Assembly (NCBI GenBank): GCA_002389295.1
Contig: DGOE01000005.1
Span: 1 to 11,513, forward strand
DNA: 11,513 nucleotides
From: Flavobacteriales bacterium UBA4474
GTDB taxonomy: Bacteria > Bacteroidota > Bacteroidia > Flavobacteriales_D > Sanyastnellaceae
Direction: 5' to 3'
Of the stretch, positions 6,520-11,513 are shown in pieces. The stretch's first letter is position 1; every line of letters begins with the position of its first letter. The notes below the pieces were generated by a model. That model had not been told where the DNA came from and did no database searches. It worked only from the letters and a program-made list of their open reading frames with translations. A program made the translations under genes and the position numbers.

Positions 6520-7956
6520 CTACCAATCAGCACCGAGCCAAGGGCCTGTAGTGCGCAGTCCCAAAACGAAAAAGGGTTGTATTTCCGCTGATCCCTCGGC
6601 ATCCAATCGCCGAAACTCCCCGCGGACAAAGGCCTGGACGCTCGACAGGCCGCTGAAATTGATTGGGCGGGCCGCATCGATCTGGAGCAGCAGCAGGGAG
6701 CGGGCGGTGCCGTTTAGCCAGAGGTAAGTTTCGGCTTGTCGGTCAATGTCGCCCACTTGTGGCAAGGATCCTGTGGGCGCATCGCCAAGGGGGTTGTCCC
6801 CCCGGGTGGAGGCTGTCAAGCGGCTGTGAAAGTTCCACTTTCCGCGCTGCGCCTGGACGGCGACACTGCCTTCCAAAAAATTGGCGCCAAGCGGATGGGC
6901 CAAGGGGGTCAGTCCGTTGAGGTAGGCGCTGGTCGGGGTGTAGTGGCTGTAGGTCCACGGCCTCACACCGGACAATTCGGCGCGCCAAGCCCCCCTCGGA
7001 TACGTCCAGCAGATGCCGCCCAGCATGCCATACTTGTTGCCCCACCATCCGGTCGAACCCAGAATTTCCTCTACGATGAGCTCGTCCAACAGCAGTTGGC
7101 CATAAAGGAACCGCTGCTGCTTGTTTGTCGTTTTGCCCAGGCGCAGCTTTCCCTCCAGCCCGACAAGGGCGTTGTCCGAGCTGCCTTGGGCGTATTCGGT
7201 GGGCCTGATGCTGGTGAGCGGAAGCAAGTAATGTGGCTCGAATCTGCGCTGACCACCGTTGACATTCCACACGACGGCGCCCCACAGTGCTCCTGTGATG
7301 CGTTGGCCGAAGTCCACTTCGAGCCTGTGACTCACGACCATGCGCTCGATGCCCGTGCGCATGGTGCCCGTGGGGGGTATCCATGTCCGGGGATCTCCTG
7401 CGTTGTCGGTGGAGCAGTAGAAGCTGGGCGCGCCTTGCAGTGCTTCGATGCGGTGACGGTAACGCAGCCGGCCCCCGCTGTTTAATTCGGTTTGGAGAAA
7501 AGGCACAGGCGCCGCGTGCCTCCCCCTGAAGAGGGACCGCCTGCCCCAGCCGTCGTGCAGCGTATCCCGGCCCAAGGCGAGGTGCACCGAGGGAAGGGGG
7601 TGCCAGTCCCAGCGTGCCCGAAAACGGCGGGCCATTCGGCCTTTTCCGAAGCGGCTGTCGTAACCGGCTTCGAGGGCGCGCAGCATGGTTGGCCCAGCAC
7701 CTTGCATGAGGTCCAGCGCAATGGTGCCGTCCCATTTCTGCGCATGGCCATGGGCTGAAATAGAGCCACGAAACAGAACGCTGCTGTTGGCCTCTCCACT
7801 AGAGAAGGTGCCGCCAACGGCACCGGGATGCAGGTTGAATTCGAGGGTGGACGCTGTATCGGGTGGCGTGGCTTTGGGCGCTTTGTCTTGCGCTTTCAGT
7901 CCAGCAATGGGCAGTCTGCAGAGACAGAAGAGGACCAAAATGAGCACCGCGCGCAT
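6520..7956 (-). CDS. Wzi-family capsule assembly outer membrane barrel
   Basis: Wzi is an outer membrane beta-barrel lectin that anchors or organises capsular polysaccharide at the cell surface. This 478-residue protein begins with a signal peptide (about 3-22, ending GLKAQ) and ends with aromatic Trp478, as expected of an outer membrane barrel. The central Wzi signature is at about 125-166: HLALGRDTLHDGWGRRSLF, then RHAAPVPFLQTE and GGRLRYRH. Later conserved stretches are NALVGLEGKLRLG (262-274), GQLLLDELIVEEILGS, GNKYGMLGG and RPWTYSHYT followed by PLAHPLGANFLEG (332-363), all typical of the Bacteroidota members. The alternation of hydrophobic and polar residues fits transmembrane strands. 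It follows the wecA-like gene by 71 nt and precedes ctaB by 27 nt. Its neighbours support a surface glycan role; the glycan is unknown. Confidence 0.85.
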   Translation of the reverse strand: MRAVLILVLFCLCRLPIAGLKAQDKAPKATPPDTASTLEFNLHPGAVGGTFSSGEANSSVLFRGSISAHGHAQKWDGTIALDLMQGAGPTMLRALEAGYDSRFGKGRMARRFRARWDWHPLPSVHLALGRDTLHDGWGRRSLFRGRHAAPVPFLQTELNSGGRLRYRHRIEALQGAPSFYCSTDNAGDPRTWIPPTGTMRTGIERMVVSHRLEVDFGQRITGALWGAVVWNVNGGQRRFEPHYLLPLTSIRPTEYAQGSSDNALVGLEGKLRLGKTTNKQQRFLYGQLLLDELIVEEILGSTGWWGNKYGMLGGICWTYPRGAWRAELSGVRPWTYSHYTPTSAYLNGLTPLAHPLGANFLEGSVAVQAQRGKWNFHSRLTASTRGDNPLGDAPTGSLPQVGDIDRQAETYLWLNGTARSLLLLQIDAARPINFSGLSSVQAFVRGEFRRLDAEGSAEIQPFFVLGLRTTGPWLGADW

Positions 7957-7961
7957 GGGTG

Positions 7962-7969
7962 CAAACCTA
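7962..7969 (-). promoter_or_regulatory. Exact TAnnTTTG box 5 nt before the wzi-like gene
   Basis: The minus strand reads TAGGTTTG, an exact match to the Bacteroidota -7 consensus, and ends only 5 nt before the ATG at 7956. If it is a promoter, transcription would start at or next to the start codon, giving a leaderless or nearly leaderless mRNA. There is no TTTG at the usual -33 distance, which limits confidence. Confidence 0.4.
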
Positions 7970-8027
7970 ATTCGTTGGTGTCGAAGGGACCGGACCCGAA
8001 GATGCTCCGGACAAACAGGGAGCCTGA

Positions 8028-9107
8028 TCAGTGGCGTTGGACCTGCGAATTGCGCTGCGTGAGCCTTTGCATCGCGCGGACCTTTTCCATTCCGATGATC
8101 AACACGGGCAGCATGAATGCACAGCTGAGTAGGAGAAAAAAGGCCAGTGTGGGGTTCATTTCAGGAATGCAGAATCCCAACATGACCATCAAGGCGGTGT
8201 ACCCATGAATGAACAGGGCGGCCTGCAGGTGGGTCATGCCCAAGTGCAACAGTTTGTGGTGCAGGTGCTGGCGATCAGCATGAAAAGGAGATTTCCCTTT
8301 CAGCGCGCGCAGGGTGAAAACGCGCAGGGTGTCCACCAAGGGATAGCTCAAAGTGGTCATTGCCAAAACCGGGAGTGAACGGTGTGCCCACATTTCGGGC
8401 ACTTGGTCCAATGGGGTCTGCATGATGCTGATGGCCATGATGTAGATGAACATCCCCAAAATCAGTGATCCGCTGTCGCCCAGGAAAATGCGCGCTGGGG
8501 TAATGTTGAACAGGATGAAACCGGTCAGGGCGCCCGCCAGCGCAAGGCACAAAATGGTAAAGTCTTCTTGACCTGTCACCTGGAACCACAAGGTGCAGGC
8601 AATGGCAATGAGCAAACCATAGCCCCCTGCGAGGGTGTCGATGCCATCAATGAGGTTCACTGCATTGACCACAACGATGTAGACAAACAAGGAGAAGGGC
8701 ACCGCAGCGATCGGTGAAATTTCTCCGAGACCGAAAAGCCCTCCAAAATCCGTAATGGTAAAGCCCCCGCCCATGATGAGGATACATCCCACGACCAATT
8801 GTGCCACCAGTTTTTTGATGGGGTCCAACTCGGTGAGGTCGTCCTTCAATCCGAGGAAAAATAAAATGATGGAGCCTGCGGCCAATCGTAAAAACGGAAC
8901 GGCTTCAGCACCCTCGGGGGAGACCATCAAAGTGGTCGTAAACAAGGTCCCGATAAAAACCAATACGCCACCTAATCGGGGAACGCTTCGCTTGTGAACC
9001 TTGCGGTCCTGAGACGGCTCGTCAAGCAAGTTTTTCTGCAATGCGAGCTGAATGAGCGAAGGCATTCCGAGCATCACGATGATGAATGCAAATAGAAATG
9101 GCAACAT
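8028..9107 (-). CDS. WecA/TagO-type polyprenyl-phosphate HexNAc-1-phosphate transferase
   Basis: This inner membrane enzyme of the MraY/WecA family transfers an N-acetylhexosamine-1-phosphate from its UDP-sugar to undecaprenyl phosphate, the first step of many surface glycans. It is 359 residues with about ten or eleven membrane helices. Motifs, numbered from the ATG at 9107: DRKVHKRSVPRLGG (34-47), the Asp pair in LGLKDDL (Asp89-Asp90), NAVNLIDGIDTLAGG (148-162), ARIFLGDSGS (205-214) and the HADRQHLHHKLLHLG loop (276-290). The HLHH loop separates the WecA/TagO group from MraY. The frame can be read from a TTG at 9125, but that codon overlaps a promoter-like box and would add six polar or basic residues before the first helix, so I prefer ATG at 9107. 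The exact sugar is not predictable. The Wzi gene downstream and fcl upstream agree with capsule or exopolysaccharide synthesis. Confidence 0.9.
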   Translation of the reverse strand: MLPFLFAFIIVMLGMPSLIQLALQKNLLDEPSQDRKVHKRSVPRLGGVLVFIGTLFTTTLMVSPEGAEAVPFLRLAAGSIILFFLGLKDDLTELDPIKKLVAQLVVGCILIMGGGFTITDFGGLFGLGEISPIAAVPFSLFVYIVVVNAVNLIDGIDTLAGGYGLLIAIACTLWFQVTGQEDFTILCLALAGALTGFILFNITPARIFLGDSGSLILGMFIYIMAISIMQTPLDQVPEMWAHRSLPVLAMTTLSYPLVDTLRVFTLRALKGKSPFHADRQHLHHKLLHLGMTHLQAALFIHGYTALMVMLGFCIPEMNPTLAFFLLLSCAFMLPVLIIGMEKVRAMQRLTQRNSQVQRH

Positions 9108-9122
9108 GATTCTGGCTACGTG

Positions 9123-9129
9123 CAAGATA
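9123..9129 (-). promoter_or_regulatory. Possible -7 box of the wecA-like gene
   Basis: The minus strand reads TATCTTG, followed by CACG; it resembles TAnnTTTG with one T missing. It ends 15 nt before the ATG at 9107 and overlaps the alternative TTG start codon at 9125, which argues against that start. No -33 TTTG is seen at the standard distance. Confidence 0.3.
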
Positions 9130-9393
9130 CGACAATTTATGAGCGCGTACTACCGTAAGGGTTTATAAGGTTCCGGTTTAGCATGCAATTAGGAATATTC
9201 TCACAAGGCGTTTTTTAAGGGTCTGTTCAGTTGTTTGATTTGATTCTGATCTTCGTGTTTTTTTCCGGTGGTGATGGTAATAACGCCCGAAGGGATTCTA
9301 TATCAGCCTTATACCAACTGAAACCTCATTTTGTCCCTTTTTATGGTCGTTTTATAATGGGGCGTTGCTGGCTTTGAGATCTTGCTTGACAGA

Positions 9394-9408
9394 TTACTGT
9401 CACAGTAA
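9394..9408. promoter_or_regulatory. 15-bp perfect palindrome, operator-like
   Basis: TTACTGT and ACAGTAA flank a single C, giving perfect dyad symmetry of 7 bp per arm. An overlapping inverted pair, TGACAG (9387-9392) and CTGTCA (9397-9402), lies in the same place. Such a short-centred dyad in an intergenic region resembles the operator of a dimeric repressor. It is about 290 bp upstream of the wecA-like start and 76 bp after the stop of the upstream gene. No regulator gene is in the window. Confidence 0.35.
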
Positions 9409-9438
9409 CTCCCCGAGCTTTCTGTATGGGGTCATTTT

Positions 9439-9481
9439 ATTAAACGAAACACGTTTTCACACAGAAAACATGACGTTTAAT
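9439..9481 (-). terminator. Two-tier hairpin just after the wzi/remB-like gene, possible terminator
   Basis: ATTAAACG (9439-9446) pairs with CGTTTAAT (9474-9481), and inside it GTTTTC (9453-9458) pairs with GAAAAC (9464-9469) around a 5-nt loop. The structure begins 2 nt after the TGA at 9484-9486 of the upstream gene, the usual position for a transcript end. The stems are AT-rich and no T run follows on the minus strand, so it may be an mRNA 3'-end stabiliser rather than an intrinsic terminator. Confidence 0.4.
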
Positions 9482-9483
9482 GG

Positions 9484-11082
9484 TCAAAATGACTTTCTGT
9501 TGCGGATGACCGGTGAGCTGATTCCAAAGCTCCACCAGGACTTGCCGGTGCCAAATATGTGCATCCCGGACACGAATGGCGTGAGTGGGACCAGGGGTGG
9601 CCCCCATCTGTTGGGCCTTTGGCGTCCCCGTTTCATTCTTGCTGTGGGGTTGACGGCGTCTGCCGATCGCGTGGGAAAGTGGAGGGTGACCTTGTGTGCG
9701 ACCTCTCCCGAAAATGTAATGGATGCTGTGTGGGTCGTCCCTGAATGTGAAGGAAGCAGGCTGGTTTCCATGCACAGGGTCAAGCCCCCAAGCCTGAATT
9801 CTTCGCCTTGGATGAGGGTAGGACGCAGTGCAGACCACGGCTGTATGCCGAGGGGACTCACGGGCAGGTTGGGATCGAGTGCTTCAGGGGTGGAGGCCCT
9901 GTGTGGCGCCCACTCCGTCCAAACGGTCCAATGTTCGCCCTGCCGAACGTGGCCCATGAGAAATTGGACCCTGTCCATTTCCTCAGCGTCTACCAGTGCA
10001 TCATAGCGATCGTCGTTGGCAGGGTTGGTCCGCACTTGGCCGTACCAAGTAGAGTGCGGACGTCGCCATTGGATGTCCAAGCCTGAATGCCCAGCCAAGT
10101 ACCAAGGGGTTTGAGGGGTTTGAAAATTCGGAACATGCCACGGTGCCATTCCAAGGGTCCAATCCCATGCGGCACTGCGTGAGGTCCCGCGGTTCAAGGC
10201 ATCGGTCCAACGGGCGCTGATCAAGGAGATGTCGAGGCGGTTTTTGCCGCGTTGCACGGTCTTGGTGATGCTGCGGAGGCCGAGGCCAAGTGGATGGTAG
10301 CGGCCTTCTCGGGCGCCATCCGCCGGCAGTCGGTTCCTTCCGCGCTGACGGGATTGCACCCATCTCCAGGTCCATCCTTTGCCGAGGTCAACTTCAACAA
10401 GAAGAAAAGGGGCAGGTGCACGGGCACCGTTCCAGAGGATGTTGCGGCTGCCGGGTCCGAGTGAAGTGCTGCCCAGTCCCCATTGTAACCGTACGCGTTG
10501 CGAAGGGCGCGCGTCGAACCACACTTCGGCCAGGCTGTGGTCGAGCGTATACAGTCCGTTTTCTGCCGGTCTCAGTTTGCCTGTGCCCATGCCGGGGTAG
10601 GCGCCGGCGGCCAAGATGTATTCTGTTTCAGGGCCGACAAGCAGGCGTTGCATTTCCAGCACCTTGCCCCCGAAGCGGACCTTGTTGTCGATGTGTCCGG
10701 CATACCTCACGCCCCGGATGTTGCGGTGGCCTTGCTCGCTCAATGGGCCACCGGTTGCCTCGACCTGTCGAAAGTCCCTCGCGATTTCCACAACGGGGTC
10801 CATGGCCACCTCAACAGGTCCGTCCATGTACAGGGCGTGTCGGTGCCACCACGTGTCGCGCCCGCCTTCGGCTTCGGGAAGGGTGCGCAGGGTGTCATAG
10901 GGCAGAATGCCGGCATCGGCTGGCGTGGCCAGCGTGGGCATGCGCAGTCCGTTCGGGAGGCGATCAGGAATTGTGATTTGTCCCTGGCTTGTGAGGGCGC
11001 AGATCAGGCCGCAAAAGATGGGCAACAGGCATTGGGCCCATCGCAGAAAAGAGGACCGGGAAAGGTGCCTCGTTGGGGTCAT
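9484..11082 (-). CDS. Wzi/RemB-like outer membrane barrel protein
   Basis: This 532-residue protein is predicted to be an outer membrane beta-barrel related to the Wzi family. A signal peptide covers about residues 12-34 (ending TSQG before QITIP) and the last residue is Phe, as in many barrels. Residues 94-166 have the layout I know from large Bacteroidota Wzi/RemB-like proteins: DPVVEIARDF, then HRNIRGVRYAGHIDNKVRFGG and the PGMGTGK stretch. The Wzi core follows at about 197-246: VRLQWGLGSTSLGPGSRNIL, then ARAPAPFLLVEVDLGKGW, which aligns with the shorter Wzi protein of this window (GRDTLHDGWGRRSLF, PVPFLQTE). The C-terminal 250 residues are less conserved by eye. The ATG at 11082 overlaps the fcl stop by 4 nt, so both are in one operon. 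Function in surface glycan display is likely; a gliding-motility role as for RemB is an alternative. Confidence 0.72.
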   Translation of the reverse strand: MTPTRHLSRSSFLRWAQCLLPIFCGLICALTSQGQITIPDRLPNGLRMPTLATPADAGILPYDTLRTLPEAEGGRDTWWHRHALYMDGPVEVAMDPVVEIARDFRQVEATGGPLSEQGHRNIRGVRYAGHIDNKVRFGGKVLEMQRLLVGPETEYILAAGAYPGMGTGKLRPAENGLYTLDHSLAEVWFDARPSQRVRLQWGLGSTSLGPGSRNILWNGARAPAPFLLVEVDLGKGWTWRWVQSRQRGRNRLPADGAREGRYHPLGLGLRSITKTVQRGKNRLDISLISARWTDALNRGTSRSAAWDWTLGMAPWHVPNFQTPQTPWYLAGHSGLDIQWRRPHSTWYGQVRTNPANDDRYDALVDAEEMDRVQFLMGHVRQGEHWTVWTEWAPHRASTPEALDPNLPVSPLGIQPWSALRPTLIQGEEFRLGGLTLCMETSLLPSHSGTTHTASITFSGEVAHKVTLHFPTRSADAVNPTARMKRGRQRPNRWGPPLVPLTPFVSGMHIFGTGKSWWSFGISSPVIRNRKSF

Positions 11083-11513
11083 TTGGCGCGGGCGGCTTCT
11101 GGCGCCTCGCGGAATTCAGCATAGACGCTGCGCAACCCATCCTCGAGGGCGATGCGGTGTTTCCATCCGAGGCTGTGGATGCGGCCGCAGTCCATGAGTT
11201 TGCGCGGTGTGCCGTCTGGTTTGTCACTGTCCCATTCAAGGGCACCTTCGAAGCCAACGATGCGGCTGATCATCTCGGCGAGGTCTTTGATCGGGAGGTC
11301 TTCACCTGTCCCCACGTTGACGAATGGTTTGTCGTCGTAGCGCTCCATCAAGAAAAGGCAGGCCGCTGCCAGGTCATCGACGTGGAGGAACTCGCGCCGG
11401 GGCGAACCTGTGCCCCAGCAAGGGACGGTAGCATCTGCATTGACCTTGGCCTCGTGGAATTTCCGGATGAGGGCGGGCACCACGTGGCTGTTGTTTAAAT
11501 CGTAGTTGTCGCC
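11079..11513 (-). CDS. fcl: GDP-L-fucose synthase, C-terminal part (5' end outside the window)
   Basis: This is the last 144 residues of a short-chain dehydrogenase/epimerase-type enzyme matching GDP-L-fucose synthase (Fcl/WcaG), which converts GDP-4-keto-6-deoxy-mannose into GDP-L-fucose using NADPH in the cytoplasm. The fragment opens with GDNYDLNNSHVVPALIRKFHEAK, then CWGTGSPRREFLHVDDLAAA, VNVGTGEDLPIKDLAEMI, DKPDGTPRKLMD and LGWKHRIALEDGLRSVYAEF, all family hallmarks in the right order. The full protein is about 310-320 residues, so the NAD(P)-binding half and the Ser-Tyr-Lys catalytic triad lie beyond the right edge. A GTG at 11483 is not the start, because conserved sequence continues upstream to the window end. 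The stop overlaps the Wzi/RemB-like start by 4 nt. It implies fucose, or a related deoxysugar, in a surface glycan. Confidence 0.93.
   Translation of the reverse strand, partial: GDNYDLNNSHVVPALIRKFHEAKVNADATVPCWGTGSPRREFLHVDDLAAACLFLMERYDDKPFVNVGTGEDLPIKDLAEMISRIVGFEGALEWDSDKPDGTPRKLMDCGRIHSLGWKHRIALEDGLRSVYAEFREAPEAARAK

Larger units (their letters stand above)
9108..9483. other. 376-bp AT-rich intergenic region upstream of the wecA-like gene
   Basis: This is the only gap above 300 bp. It is clearly AT-richer than the genes around it. No coding gene is supported: the longest minus-strand frames inside it are about 11-15 codons, and the plus-strand frame entering from 9365 is a shadow of the Wzi-like gene. 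Listed separately are a two-tier hairpin next to the upstream stop codon, a 15-bp palindrome and a promoter-like box at the downstream end. It probably ends the fcl-wzi transcript and holds the promoter of the wecA-like gene. Confidence 0.7.

Noticed and set aside
5569..6591. 340-codon open frame on the plus strand opposite ctaB
   Set aside because: It covers a clear heme O synthase gene; the translation is low-complexity, rich in Gly, Glu, Gln and Ala with no domain, as expected of the antisense of a GC-rich membrane protein gene.
6743..7735. 330-codon minus-strand frame inside the Wzi gene
   Set aside because: Its product is Arg-, His- and Pro-rich, typical of an out-of-frame reading; the overlapping frame has a signal peptide and Wzi signatures.
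9108..9125. TTG start at 9125 for the wecA-like gene
   Set aside because: It overlaps a promoter-like box, and the ATG at 9107 directly precedes the first membrane helix as usual for the family.
9257..9264. Run of T on the plus strand as a terminator
   Set aside because: No stem-loop precedes it and no plus-strand gene ends nearby; on the transcribed strand it is a run of A.
9386..9414. TTGACA on the plus strand as a sigma-70 -35 box
   Set aside because: The position 17 nt downstream reads CTCCCC, not a -10 box, and no plus-strand gene follows.
11481..11483. GTG at 11483 as the start of a short protein
   Set aside because: GDP-L-fucose synthase sequence continues in frame upstream to the window edge, so the gene is merely cut by the window.
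1..11513. CRISPR arrays, tRNA or rRNA genes, insertion sequences, toxin-antitoxin or defence genes
   Set aside because: No regularly spaced repeats, no tRNA-like cloverleaf, no transposase and no defence-type domain could be seen in either strand.

Overview
The window looks like a chromosomal stretch from a GC-rich member of the Bacteroidota, probably Flavobacteriales or a close relative. The evidence is a ctaB, cox3, cox3, cox4, SCO, DUF420 gene train of the kind known from that phylum, long extramembrane insertions in both Cox3 proteins, Wzi-type outer membrane proteins beside a WecA-type transferase, and AT-rich TAnnTTTG-like boxes just upstream of several start codons. No rRNA or tRNA gene or other lineage-specific marker is visible, so the assignment stops at phylum or order. 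All recognised genes lie on the minus strand, so transcription runs from high to low coordinates. No mobile element, CRISPR array or prophage was seen.

Right part (about 7950-11513), surface polysaccharide: the 3' part of a GDP-L-fucose synthase gene (fcl) overlaps a Wzi/RemB-like outer membrane barrel gene by 4 nt. A 376-bp AT-rich gap follows, holding a hairpin and a 15-bp palindrome. Then come a WecA/TagO-type polyprenyl-phosphate sugar-1-phosphate transferase and a second, shorter Wzi-family gene. Together they suggest nucleotide-sugar supply, lipid-linked glycan initiation and display of a capsule or exopolysaccharide at the outer membrane.

Middle part (about 1265-6492), cytochrome c oxidase: heme O synthase (ctaB), two consecutive cox3 genes, a subunit IV-like gene, a double-domain Sco copper chaperone, a DUF420/CtaM-like membrane protein and a 74-residue CxxC membrane protein. 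The cox3-a to CxxC genes are packed with 1-nt or 4-nt overlaps or gaps of at most 15 nt, so they are very likely one operon making and assembling an aa3/caa3-type oxidase. The catalytic subunits (cox1, cox2) and heme A synthase (ctaA) are not in the window.

Left part (1-1248), envelope: an OmpA-C-domain protein starts 16 nt after the CxxC gene, followed by the 5' end of a TolC-family efflux protein that runs off the window.

Points most worth a second look: the Sco protein contains two Sco-like thioredoxin folds, of which the first has lost the copper ligands; one Cox3 carries a histidine-rich insertion predicted on the periplasmic face; the acidic residue of the first Cox3 helix differs between the two paralogues; and the small CxxC protein is an unstudied candidate assembly factor. 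I saw no clear defence, secretion or otherwise wholly new system.
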